Origin: a virus
Reading direction: 5' to 3' (one strand)
DNA: 20,521 bases
Virus record (IMG/VR): IMGVR_UViG_3300010430_000547
Coordinates: 1-20,521 of that record
Shown: piece by piece, positions 4,766 to 11,864 of the stretch
How the letters are laid out: the number at the start of each line of letters is the position of its first letter
How positions within the stretch are numbered: position 1 is the first letter of the stretch
The notes under the pieces: generated by a model
What the model was told of the DNA's origin: nothing
Database searches by the model: none
The model's input: only the letters and a program-made list of their open reading frames with translations
Made by a program: the position numbers and the translations under genes

Positions 4766-5018
4766 ACTTTCTTGTCATGAATGCTTGGGCACCGAAGAAT
4801 GCCATAATAATTCCGGCCTGAGTGACATAAAACATTTCAATCATGTTGCTTAATGCAGCCACCCGCTCAACACCGATAAGAGGAGTGAGTAGGATAAAGG
4901 TTAGAGCTATGACCGCAATTACGGCGATCCAAACGATCCTACGCTGTTGGTCCGACCTCTTATCTTGATTCTCTATCTCCAGTCTTTTCTTTTCTAATTC
5001 CAATTCTTGTTCTGTCAT
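4764..5018 (-). CDS. Small membrane protein with two predicted helices
   Basis: This 84-residue protein is the only minus-strand gene in the window. The first 26 residues are charged and helical (MTEQELELEKKRLEIENQ). A transmembrane segment follows at about 28-48 (IVWIAVIAVIALTFILL), and a second at about 60-80 (MFYVTQAGIIMAFFGAQAF) before a short MTRK tail. The size, topology and its own late promoter would suit a holin-like or other late membrane function, but no holin family is recognised. AGGAGA lies about 6 bases upstream of the start codon. The next plus-strand gene is divergent from it. Confidence 0.8.
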   Translation of the reverse strand: MTEQELELEKKRLEIENQDKRSDQQRRIVWIAVIAVIALTFILLTPLIGVERVAALSNMIEMFYVTQAGIIMAFFGAQAFMTRK

Positions 5019-5043
5019 ATCAATTCTCCTGTTGACTTAGGAA

Positions 5044-5054
5044 TATTTATGTGA
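5044..5054 (-). promoter_or_regulatory. T4-type late promoter box on the minus strand
   Basis: Reading the minus strand gives TCACATAAATA, identical to the boxes at 4036 and 13285. It ends 26 nt before the start codon of the small membrane protein gene. Confidence 0.75.
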
Positions 5055-5090
5055 TATGCGACTTTATCCACCCTAATGTGAGGAATAATA

Positions 5091-5633
5091 ATGAATGATC
5101 AAATTTTCACACAAGCGCAAGTAGACGAAATTGTGGATTTCTTATCCAAGCAGTCTACAGAAACAAAGCTATATTTCGGCTGCGACTCCGTGCGGTTCAT
5201 GAAAGAAGGAGTACAATACGCCAAGTTTGCTACCGTGCTTATCGTCCACATCAACGGTAAGAATGGTTGCAGAATTTTCGCAAACAAGGCCGTAGAGCGT
5301 GACTATGATATGAAGGCGAACCGCCCAAAAATGCGGATGATGAATGAGGTCATTCGCGTGTGTTCGCTTTACAAGCAGTTGATGCCTCACATTGAACAAT
5401 TCTCGGAACTGGTTGAGCTACCAAACGGTGACATCCAAGTAAAGGAATTTGATGTGGAAATTCACCTGGACATCAACACCGACCCTAAGCACGGTTCTAA
5501 CTGTGCAGCTAAAGAAGCGGCGGGTTACGTCCTAGGCATCACTGGCATTGAGCCAAAGCTAAAGCCTGAATCCTGGGCAGCAAGCTTCGGTGCAGATGCG
5601 GTTGCAAACAAGTCGACCAAAATCGGCACGTAA
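5091..5633 (+). CDS. RNase H-like protein, YkuK/DUF458 family
   Basis: This 180-residue protein matches the YkuK family, a group of RNase H-fold proteins of unknown substrate. Visible landmarks are the first strand YFGCDSVR (28-35) with an acidic residue expected in the active site, EIHLDIN (123-129) with a second acidic pair, and the C-terminal block EPKLKPESWAASFGADAVA matching the family's KIKPDSY-ASS-A pattern. The length is close to that of B. subtilis YkuK. GAGGA lies upstream of ATG 5091. The gene is bracketed by a divergent late gene and a terminator, so it is probably monocistronic. Nuclease activity is inference. Confidence 0.8.
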   Translation: MNDQIFTQAQVDEIVDFLSKQSTETKLYFGCDSVRFMKEGVQYAKFATVLIVHINGKNGCRIFANKAVERDYDMKANRPKMRMMNEVIRVCSLYKQLMPHIEQFSELVELPNGDIQVKEFDVEIHLDINTDPKHGSNCAAKEAAGYVLGITGIEPKLKPESWAASFGADAVANKSTKIGT

Positions 5634-5658
5634 CCACATCCAAATAAATTATCGAAAA

Positions 5659-5682
5659 GGCGGTCTTCGGATCGCCTTTTTT
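5659..5682 (+). terminator. Rho-independent terminator
   Basis: GGCGGTC (5659-5665) pairs with GATCGCC (5670-5676) across a TTCG tetraloop and is followed by six Ts. It ends the YkuK-like transcript just before a new promoter. Confidence 0.92.
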
Positions 5683-5683
5683 C

Positions 5684-5712
5684 TTGACATCATTCCACAC
5701 CTATGGTAGAAT
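5684..5712 (+). promoter_or_regulatory. Sigma70-type promoter, near consensus
   Basis: A perfect -35 TTGACA (5684-5689), a 17-nt spacer and -10 TAGAAT (5707-5712, one mismatch to TATAAT) form a strong host-type promoter. It immediately follows a terminator and starts the long gene run that includes the translation and nucleotide genes, as expected for an early phage promoter. Confidence 0.88.
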
Positions 5713-5747
5713 TCTCTTAACGAGATTGAAATGGATTATAATATATC

Positions 5748-6098
5748 ATGGACAACAAACAGAAAACATTGTTCAAACATGCTCTTTCAAATGAGAATGA
5801 GAATGAGGCATTCGCTGCACTTAGAAAACTCAGAAAGATGGGCATCAAAGAGATTCCGCAAAGCGGCACACAACAGTCTTCCGATATTGAGCAAACGAAA
5901 ATTCTGTATCAGCGATATATGGATTCCGAATACCAGCGTTCTGTTCTAAGGATGGATTATAACAAGGCATTGTTTGCAAACAATCAACTGATTAAAAGAA
6001 TTCAAAGTGCAGAATATTCGCTTGTATTCTGGAAAACCATTGCTATATGTAACTCAGTTGGTGTTTTCCTGGTATATCTGCACAAGGTGTTTTACTGA
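5748..6098 (+). CDS. Hypothetical protein with C-terminal membrane segment
   Basis: This 116-residue protein opens the early run. Residues 1-33 (KHALSNENENEAFAALRKLRKMG) look like an N-terminal helical repeat segment seen in phage proteins that process groups of similar amphipathic helices. The middle is coiled-coil-like (MDYNKALFANNQLIKRI), and residues 92-112 form a hydrophobic helix that may anchor it in the membrane. The ribosome-binding site is weak (GAGATTG well upstream), and ATG 5748 lies about 28 nt after the predicted transcription start. Function unknown. It overlaps the next gene by ATGA. Confidence 0.7.
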   Translation: MDNKQKTLFKHALSNENENEAFAALRKLRKMGIKEIPQSGTQQSSDIEQTKILYQRYMDSEYQRSVLRMDYNKALFANNQLIKRIQSAEYSLVFWKTIAICNSVGVFLVYLHKVFY

Positions 6099-6637
6099 TG
6101 ATCACATACGAATTTCTTACTACCCTGGATGCTAAGCCTGTCATCAAGATGGGATATGTTGAAAAGGTTTTGGATTCTGCTGTGGAATATTTCTTCAAAG
6201 ACGTTTCGGTGAATGGCATATACAAAATTTACGTCAACTTTGTTGAGGAGTTTGATTATGATAGGCCGAATTACCGCACTAGAGGCCATGTGAAATTTAA
6301 CAAATTCGTTACTGGTCAATACGCTCTGGTGGAAATTCGGTCTGATTTGACCTGGGATGTTTTCTGCCGTGTTGTGTTTCATGAATTTGCGCATATCAAG
6401 CAAAACATGGAAAACAGACTGATTTTCAGCGATATTCCTGGAACTATTATTTGGGAAGGTCTGCTTATGAAAAAGACTGCGCCAGTGGATTGCTTTTCTT
6501 CTTACCAAGAGCTTCCCTGGGAAAAGGAGGCTCGGTCCTTTGAAGAAGTTGGTAAGAAAGTTGTCCTAAAGTCCTTGGGGCTTTTGGGATATTGGAAATT
6601 ACAATTTGACATTATGATGGGAACGTTGTATGGATAA
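6098..6637 (+). CDS. Putative zinc metalloprotease-like protein (HEFAH)
   Basis: This 179-residue protein contains HEFAH at residues 95-99, a match to the HExxH zinc-binding motif of metallopeptidases, preceded by a hydrophobic helix (WDVFCRVVF). The third zinc ligand is probably a downstream Glu, for example in the WEKEARSFEE segment (about 148-157), as in gluzincin-like folds. The upstream strand (YALVEIRSD) fits the edge strand next to such a helix. No signal peptide is present, so it should act in the cytoplasm. It starts at the ATGA overlap with the preceding gene. Family membership beyond the motif is not recognised. Confidence 0.7.
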   Translation: MITYEFLTTLDAKPVIKMGYVEKVLDSAVEYFFKDVSVNGIYKIYVNFVEEFDYDRPNYRTRGHVKFNKFVTGQYALVEIRSDLTWDVFCRVVFHEFAHIKQNMENRLIFSDIPGTIIWEGLLMKKTAPVDCFSSYQELPWEKEARSFEEVGKKVVLKSLGLLGYWKLQFDIMMGTLYG

Positions 6638-6788
6638 AGATGAAATTTTGGAAGCCATTCGCGCTGCTGAAAAGCGGTCTAAGGAAGTTCCGGTTGATTA
6701 CAAAAATATTGAAGAATATTTTGAAATCGCCGAGTCCGATCCTGATCCGGACGGCGACTTTTCTGCTGGCTCAGACGAGTGGGACTGA
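6630..6788 (+). CDS. Very small acidic protein
   Basis: This 52-residue frame (start MDKDEILEAIRAAEK, end SAGSDEWD) begins in an ATGGATAA overlap with the stop of the metalloprotease-like gene and ends two bases before the start of the next gene. Exact packing between neighbours, a biased acidic composition and codon use like its neighbours support it as real. A longer alternative frame across this stretch belongs to the upstream extension of the SLOG gene and lacks a good start. Function unknown; small acidic phage proteins sometimes act as inhibitors or DNA mimics, but nothing here shows that. Confidence 0.65.
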   Translation: MDKDEILEAIRAAEKRSKEVPVDYKNIEEYFEIAESDPDPDGDFSAGSDEWD

Positions 6789-6789
6789 T

Positions 6790-7326
6790 ATGAGTAGTTT
6801 TAGAATTTTAGTATGTGGAGGAAGAACGTATGGTAAAGTCTGGTCCTACGAAATCTCAGATTGGGTCACAGACGCAAGAGCCATCGAACAACTCCATCGG
6901 GTATTGGGCGAAACTTGTTGCCGAACTGCAGCCAGACTTGCCGCAAAAGATAAGTTGTTCGACTGTCCGTCCTACTGGTCCGAAACTGGTTCTGATAAAT
7001 CCGATTGGATCGGGGACACACCCACTGCACTCGAAATTTTACGAAAGGTCGGTAGACCAGTTGAAATCGTCCACGGAGACGCAATTGGAGCAGACAAACT
7101 CGGAGGAGACTGGGCAAAACTCCACGGAGTGACAGAACACGCTAGTCCAGCAGATTGGAAGAAGCACGGTAAAGCCGCTGGATACATTAGGAACGCTTCC
7201 ATGCTCAAAGACTACCAGCCAGATTGCGTTGTCGCTTTCTTTGCTGAGAACCACGAAAATCGAGGCACAAAAATGATGTGCAAAATTGCAACAGACGCAA
7301 AAGTCCCTGTTTGGAGAATTAAATGA
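6790..7326 (+). CDS. SLOG-fold protein of the DUF2493 (YpsA-related) family
   Basis: This 178-residue protein starts at ATG 6790, chosen because it begins directly with the strand RILVCGGRTY (residues 5-14), the usual start of DUF2493 proteins. The family's second block, IVHGDAIGADKLGGDWA, follows, and then HGKAAGYIRNASML and RGTKMM near the end. SLOG proteins (relatives of DprA and LOG) bind nucleotide-derived ligands, and some sense NAD+ or ADP-ribose derivatives. An insertion of roughly 45 residues lies between the first two blocks (about 30-75). It overlaps the next gene by ATGA. A link to the NAD+ genes further on is inference. Confidence 0.82.
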   Translation: MSSFRILVCGGRTYGKVWSYEISDWVTDARAIEQLHRVLGETCCRTAARLAAKDKLFDCPSYWSETGSDKSDWIGDTPTALEILRKVGRPVEIVHGDAIGADKLGGDWAKLHGVTEHASPADWKKHGKAAGYIRNASMLKDYQPDCVVAFFAENHENRGTKMMCKIATDAKVPVWRIK

Positions 7327-7544
7327 GTACAATTTCTTTACAAATTGACCTAGAAGACGTTATGGATGAGATCGATGATGAGGATTTGATCAGGGAGGCT
7401 GAAGCCCGAGATTTGGTCTGCATTCCCACCATCACTAACGATGAAATTCAATATATTATTTCTCGACTTGATGGTGGAGGAATAGGAACAACTGAATATT
7501 TCATACGAGAAAAATTGATCAAAGTATGGAAGGACAAGATTTAA
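7323..7544 (+). CDS. Acidic hypothetical protein
   Basis: This 73-residue protein (start MSTISLQIDLEDVMDEID) is acidic in its first half and basic near the end (REKLIKVWKDKI). It begins at an ATGA overlap and ends at a TAATG overlap with the following gene, so translation is probably coupled along this run. No family is recognised. Confidence 0.75.
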   Translation: MSTISLQIDLEDVMDEIDDEDLIREAEARDLVCIPTITNDEIQYIISRLDGGGIGTTEYFIREKLIKVWKDKI

Positions 7545-7963
7545 TGGGATATTACACAGATTGGAAAGTTCGGATCATTCCTGAGTCCGAAGAAGAAAGG
7601 GCCATTAAAAATCTGAATAGGATTTCTGGTTATCATTTTGACTCTAATGGATATCTTGGGGAGGCAAAATGGTATGAGTCCGAAGACAGTCTGGCCAAAC
7701 TGACAATGGCCATACCAGATATCATCGTTATTGTGGATGCAGACGGTGAGGAATCCGGGGACATCTACCGCTTGTATGCGTGGAACGGTAAAGTGGAATA
7801 CGTTAAACCTGTAATGACGTATCAGGAACCGGATTGGATGGAAGAGGCTAATGATGTGGTGGAAAAGGCAATCCTTAGACGTATCCGAGAAGAGGAAGAA
7901 AAGGAAAAAGAGCTTTTGAAGAAATTGGTTGACAAGCACGGTCTTCCGGAGGATAAAGAATGA
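7544..7963 (+). CDS. Conserved phage hypothetical protein
   Basis: This 139-residue protein starts MGYYTDWKVRI, a beginning that recurs in small phage proteins of unknown role. ATG 7544 is preferred over an in-frame ATG 18 bases earlier because it has AAGGA at the right distance and a TAATG junction with the gene before. The first ~90 residues look alpha/beta with several strands (IIVIVDADGEESGDIY). Residues 105-135 are a charged helix rich in Glu and Lys, probably a coiled coil. Function unknown. Confidence 0.75.
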   Translation: MGYYTDWKVRIIPESEEERAIKNLNRISGYHFDSNGYLGEAKWYESEDSLAKLTMAIPDIIVIVDADGEESGDIYRLYAWNGKVEYVKPVMTYQEPDWMEEANDVVEKAILRRIREEEEKEKELLKKLVDKHGLPEDKE

Positions 7964-8895
7964 TGAAATTTGCACCGAAATACTTTGTCGGCATCAAGGG
8001 CGATCTTGGATTCGCTACTCCTGATGGCACAGATGCGGCCGCTAGGAAGCGTAAGAAAACCGTAGGAGATTGGGCAGGAGCTTATGTCTGGGCATACGAT
8101 CAAAACGGCGTAGGCTATAAGGAATATGATGAGGGATCATTTGAAACCTTCGATAATGTTCCAGTTTCCGGTTTCAACCTCGGCAAGAGCGTGTCCCGGT
8201 GGTCTACATCCAACAAGTGGTTTCGTATTAGTGATCCGCGAGGTTTCGACTTGGAAATCTCGGCAGAAAATCTGGCTGAACTGATCCAAACATCCGATAT
8301 TCTCAAAGGTGAGCTCCAAGGGAAATTCGTCTGGATGCGGAATGCAGCGACCAACTACCTGGTTTCCGAAAATCACGAATCTTATCTGACACGAAATGAT
8401 GAATCCCAAAACACTTACAAAGTTCAAGTTGGTGTTCCATTTATGTTTGACGGTAAACCACAGGTATATCTTGGCAAATTTTATGTCGGTGGAATTGCTA
8501 TGTCTCGCAGGAATAAATTGAAGCCCAGTGTTGCTAGATCCACGTGGGGCTTTAGAAAGAGCGATTATGAATATATCACCGAATATTCTGAATTCAAGGA
8601 TGAGAAACCTGTCCACGTTTATATCCATCGGGCATTAGACTACATGACTAAAGAATATTGTGTCCAAGTTGAATTCCGTCGGTCGAAAATTCCCAACAAG
8701 AAATGTACTGCAAGCGATGATACATGGCTGACAGAACAAAATTTCGACTTGACAGATGGTTTTCATGATGCATATACGTATATTGAATATCCTGGTGGAT
8801 ACACTAAACGGTCGACATTTTCTGAGAAATTTGAAGACCTTTCTGCCAAATTGAATACGGTCAGGGCGGAAGAAACAAGAGAAAAACTGTTTTAA
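7960..8895 (+). CDS. Conserved phage hypothetical protein, ~310 residues
   Basis: This 311-residue protein starts at ATG 7960 or at the adjacent ATG 7963; GGAGGA (7948-7953) suits both. The middle (residues 65-110, VPVSGFNLGKSVSRWST, then FRISDPRGFDLEI) and a later block (residues 120-135, KFVWMRNAATNYLVS) look well structured and resemble hypothetical proteins of other large phages. Aromatic and beta-rich composition suggests a beta fold. No enzymatic motif is visible. It ends nine bases before the PTH2 gene. Confidence 0.78.
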   Translation: MMKFAPKYFVGIKGDLGFATPDGTDAAARKRKKTVGDWAGAYVWAYDQNGVGYKEYDEGSFETFDNVPVSGFNLGKSVSRWSTSNKWFRISDPRGFDLEISAENLAELIQTSDILKGELQGKFVWMRNAATNYLVSENHESYLTRNDESQNTYKVQVGVPFMFDGKPQVYLGKFYVGGIAMSRRNKLKPSVARSTWGFRKSDYEYITEYSEFKDEKPVHVYIHRALDYMTKEYCVQVEFRRSKIPNKKCTASDDTWLTEQNFDLTDGFHDAYTYIEYPGGYTKRSTFSEKFEDLSAKLNTVRAEETREKLF

Positions 8896-8904
8896 GGATT
8901 ATCT

Positions 8905-9327
8905 ATGACACAAGAAATTGGTTTTGAACCGATACTTTATCTCCTGGCTCGCTGGGACATCCCCGATATGAATCCTGGTAAACTTGGTGCACAATGTGCC
9001 CATGCCGCCGATGAATTCCATGATCTGGCTACAGCCGAGATTATTCTTTGGCCAGAAGATCATTTTGCTCGGGTTTGGTCAAAATGGTGTGGTGATCGAA
9101 AGTTTGGCACAACCATTGTTCTGAAAGCGACCAACGCCGAAATTGAGGACCTTGTATATGCAGGCAGCTACAAATTCTCAGACTACGTCCACGATCCCAC
9201 TTATCCAATCCGCAACTGGCAAGGAGAAATTTTTACCGTGCCGATGAACACTGTTGGTTGGATTTTTCCAACATCTCCTGAAGGCGTAGACGCCATCAAA
9301 AATTCTGGACTGGAGCTGTATCCATGA
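8905..9327 (+). CDS. Peptidyl-tRNA hydrolase 2 (PTH2) family
   Basis: This 140-residue protein matches PTH2, the archaeal/eukaryotic-type enzyme that releases peptides from stalled peptidyl-tRNA. Landmarks are the first strand LYLLARWDI, then NPGKLGAQCAHAADEF (residues 23-38), matching the family's KGK-AAQC-HA active-site helix, then TTIVLKATNAEIEDL and the closing MNTVGWIFP. A loop that usually holds DAGxTQ is replaced here by HDPTYPIRNW, so activity should be tested. AAGGA lies upstream of ATG 8905. Together with the tRNA cluster and the CCA-adding enzyme it forms a translation-support set. Confidence 0.8.
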   Translation: MTQEIGFEPILYLLARWDIPDMNPGKLGAQCAHAADEFHDLATAEIILWPEDHFARVWSKWCGDRKFGTTIVLKATNAEIEDLVYAGSYKFSDYVHDPTYPIRNWQGEIFTVPMNTVGWIFPTSPEGVDAIKNSGLELYP

Positions 9328-9734
9328 AATTTTCGAAAATTAAAAAGGTCACGTATGAGGTAACCTATCTCAAAGTTGATGCCCATGTCCGATATCACGA
9401 GGACGCCGAAGTCAATGGCGTGGAGGATTCGGATGGCAAACTGATGCCCTTTATGGAGGGAAACCAGTGGACATTCTGGATCAACTTGGATGATGGTTCG
9501 ATTGTGGAATGGCCAAATGGAACTACCGCCAAAACTCATTACAAGGTCTGTGATGAAGGAGTATATGGCCTGTATGACATTTTCGGTAAAATGATTGCTG
9601 AGCGAGATTGGTACGTACCTGGAATGCTTGGTCCAGGTGGATATGGTGACTATATTATCCTTGATATCGATGAAAACGGATTCATCAAAAACTGGAATCC
9701 AGATTTATCCCACTTTTACGAAAATGATGATTGA
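9324..9734 (+). CDS. Conserved phage hypothetical protein
   Basis: This 136-residue protein starts at an ATGA overlap with the PTH2 gene behind GGAG. It is acidic and beta-rich. Residues 95-125 (WYVPGMLGPGGYGDYIILDI) form a glycine-rich block that recurs in hypothetical proteins of large phages and is usually followed by DENGFIKNW. No function is known. The small gap after it holds the leader hairpins of the CCA-adding enzyme gene. Confidence 0.75.
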   Translation: MKFSKIKKVTYEVTYLKVDAHVRYHEDAEVNGVEDSDGKLMPFMEGNQWTFWINLDDGSIVEWPNGTTAKTHYKVCDEGVYGLYDIFGKMIAERDWYVPGMLGPGGYGDYIILDIDENGFIKNWNPDLSHFYENDD

Positions 9735-9772
9735 CAAGATGGGTCCAGCTAGTTAAGTTGGACCTAACTTAA
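9731..9772 (+). promoter_or_regulatory. Leader of the CCA-adding enzyme gene: -35-like box and two competing hairpins
   Basis: A consensus -35 TTGACA (9731-9736) is followed after 17 nt by a poor -10 (TAAGTT), so a promoter is only possible. Hairpin A pairs GGTCCA (9742-9747) with TGGACC (9759-9764). Hairpin B pairs TTAAGTT (9753-9759) with AACTTAA (9766-9772) and ends at AGGAG (9773-9777), the ribosome-binding site. The two share bases and cannot form together, so a switch is possible. Confidence 0.4.
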
Positions 9773-9783
9773 AGGAGAAAGAC

Positions 9784-11037
9784 ATGAAAGTATATTGGGT
9801 AGGCGGCGCCGTACGTGATCTGGAAATGGGTCGTGTCCCTAAAGATGAAGATTTTGTGGTCGTCGGCGCAACACAAAAGGAAATGTTGGACCTGGGATTT
9901 GAACAGGTTGGTGCAGACTTTCCAGTCTTTCTCCATCCTGTTACTCGTGATGAATACGCTCTGGCACGGAAAGAGAAATCCACTGGCAAGGGCTATCACG
10001 ATTTTGAAGCTGAATTCGGTCCTGACGTAACTCTGATGGAAGACCTGATGCGCCGCGACCTGACGATGAACGCAATGGCGATGGACGAAACCGGAGAAGT
10101 GTTCGATCCGTTCGGGGGACGTCTTGATATAAAGGCTAAACTCCTTCGGGCAGTATCTCCTGCATTCAAAGATGATCCTGTTCGCGTCCTGCGTCTGGCA
10201 CGGTTTCGGGCTCAACTTGGTCCGAACTGGAAAGTTGCATCCGCGACTAAGGAAATGTGTCTCAAAATGGTGGCAGAAGGGATGCTGAATTCTCTGACCA
10301 AAGAACGCGTCTCCCAAGAGCTTATGAAAGCACTGGATAGCGATCATCCGCGAGTGTTCTTTGATACGCTGGATCAACTCGGCGCTCTGGAGACGGTGTT
10401 TCCTGTAGTCCACAAGATGAAATCCGTTGAGGAAAATCTGAAATGGCATCCTGAAGGCAACACCTATGAACACACAATGTTGGTTCTGACCGCTGCCAAG
10501 AAAGCTGGTGCAAATCAAACCCAAATGTTCGCTGCACTGACCCACGACTTCGGTAAGACCTTAACTCCGGTTGAGGAATATCCTGCGCACAAAATGCACG
10601 AGGTTCGTGGTGTTAAACTGGTTCGGAAATTCGCAAATGAAATGCGAGTGACCACATCCATGCGGAAAACTGCCGAAGTTGTGTGCCGTTATCACATGCA
10701 CCTCCACAAAATGGACGTCATGCGGGCAAAAACGTTCGTTAAGATGTTTGATGGCATGGGTGCCTGGAATAATCCAGCTGTTGTCGGCGACCTGTTTGTA
10801 GTTGGACTTGCTGATATGCGCGGCAAGCTTGGTAATGAGGATGCACCTACGTGCAACCGTACACGCCTCCTGGATACATTCCGCGCAGCAAAGGAGGTCA
10901 AGTTCATGGAAGTTGTCCAGAGCATGAAAGGTGTTGGCAAGTTTGATTACCAGAAGTGGTCCGGTGAGCGTAAAAAGCAAGTCATGTTCCAGGCACGGAC
11001 TAAAGCTGTTGCAGAGGTTCTAAATGATGGAAGATAA
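9784..11037 (+). CDS. cca: CCA-adding enzyme (tRNA nucleotidyltransferase) with HD domain
   Basis: This 417-residue protein is a full-length bacterial class II CCA-adding enzyme of the E. coli type (412 residues). The nucleotidyltransferase head has GGAVRD (7-12), catalytic DED (21-23), FPVFLHP (46-52) and RRDLTMNA (90-97). The neck region has DPVRVLR. A C-terminal HD domain has KWHPEGNTYEH (220-230) and HD at 254-255, which in E. coli gives phosphatase and phosphodiesterase activities. It builds or repairs the 3' CCA of tRNAs, and three tRNA genes in this window lack a fully encoded CCA. AAAGGAG precedes ATG 9784. The next gene overlaps its end. Confidence 0.96.
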   Translation: MKVYWVGGAVRDLEMGRVPKDEDFVVVGATQKEMLDLGFEQVGADFPVFLHPVTRDEYALARKEKSTGKGYHDFEAEFGPDVTLMEDLMRRDLTMNAMAMDETGEVFDPFGGRLDIKAKLLRAVSPAFKDDPVRVLRLARFRAQLGPNWKVASATKEMCLKMVAEGMLNSLTKERVSQELMKALDSDHPRVFFDTLDQLGALETVFPVVHKMKSVEENLKWHPEGNTYEHTMLVLTAAKKAGANQTQMFAALTHDFGKTLTPVEEYPAHKMHEVRGVKLVRKFANEMRVTTSMRKTAEVVCRYHMHLHKMDVMRAKTFVKMFDGMGAWNNPAVVGDLFVVGLADMRGKLGNEDAPTCNRTRLLDTFRAAKEVKFMEVVQSMKGVGKFDYQKWSGERKKQVMFQARTKAVAEVLNDGR

Positions 11038-11284
11038 AAAAATCCGTCCTTGGGCTTGCAAATGGTCTTGGGACGGATTAAAGTATTATAGAATCTATTT
11101 CGCCGGTGGTGCCTATACCTACCTGTATTACGTCTATTGGTGGAATTGGCTGAAAAAGGAATACCGATATTGGGGTTACGATGAATTCTGGTATGATTGT
11201 CCACACAACAATTTTGGGTTCTGGTTCTTTAATGTGAGTTGGTCCAGTCCATGGACCAAGATGAGGAAAGAAGACAATGGATAA
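11024..11284 (+). CDS. Aromatic-rich small hypothetical protein
   Basis: This 86-residue protein overlaps the end of cca and has AGAGG upstream of its ATGATG start. It is unusually rich in Trp and Tyr (for example YLYYVYWWNWLKKEYRYW and FGFWFFNVSWSS). It has no long uninterrupted hydrophobic helix, so a compact aromatic-rich fold is more likely than a membrane protein. It ends in an ATGGATAA overlap with the HD gene. Function unknown. Confidence 0.7.
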   Translation: MMEDKKIRPWACKWSWDGLKYYRIYFAGGAYTYLYYVYWWNWLKKEYRYWGYDEFWYDCPHNNFGFWFFNVSWSSPWTKMRKEDNG

Positions 11285-11864
11285 AATCAAGTTCAGAAAA
11301 GCGGTAGACTACGTATCCGTAAATATGGAATATAATCCCAAATACTACCACAATTTCAAGCACGTTTCCAGTGTTGTGCAAAGGTTGGGTGGGCCTGGAT
11401 GTTCTGCGGAGTTGAAACTTGCGGCTTTGTTCCATGATGTTGTCTATGATGATCAACCAGACAAAGAGCTCCGGTCTGCCCAGGCTGCAAAGACGTGGCT
11501 GACAGCAAATTGGCCAGAAGTTGACGCAAACCGAGTTTATGAATTGATCATGGCCACGGAAACTCACAAAATCAAAAACTACCTTGATGATGACGAGGCT
11601 ATTTCCTTGATCAAAGCCGATTTGTACACTCTTACCGAGCCGCTGTTGACAATTTCGAATTTCGCGAAAATCAACATGGAATCCCAGACCCTATATGGGA
11701 TTGATCAATATGATGCGGCCGCCGCCTCTCGTACCTTTATGATGACCTTCAAAAAGACGATGTTGGAAAATTATGCGTTGACTGGTGACGAATTCTGGTT
11801 TAAAGCTGTACAAGGTTGCGAGACAACCACTATGTTGGCAAATGATGTAATTCGGAGAAAGTGA
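11277..11864 (+). CDS. HD-domain phosphohydrolase
   Basis: This 195-residue protein carries the HD signature of metal-dependent phosphohydrolases: YHNFKHVSSVV (24-34) provides the first His, ALFHDVVYD (51-59) the HD pair, and DKELRSAQAA follows as in the bacterial family where NE-RSA trails the HD motif. A later Asp (IKADLYTL) probably gives the last metal ligand. Likely substrates are nucleotides or cyclic or modified nucleotides, but the sequence does not say which. GAGGAAAG precedes ATG 11277. It is followed directly by the cREC protein, which may act on related phosphate esters. Confidence 0.82.
   Translation: MDKIKFRKAVDYVSVNMEYNPKYYHNFKHVSSVVQRLGGPGCSAELKLAALFHDVVYDDQPDKELRSAQAAKTWLTANWPEVDANRVYELIMATETHKIKNYLDDDEAISLIKADLYTLTEPLLTISNFAKINMESQTLYGIDQYDAAAASRTFMMTFKKTMLENYALTGDEFWFKAVQGCETTTMLANDVIRRK

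Noticed and set aside
6640-6789. N-terminal extension of the SLOG gene back to 6640
   Set aside because: The family begins at the RILVCGGR strand, the extension lacks a ribosome site, and the stretch is better explained by the small gene at 6630-6788.
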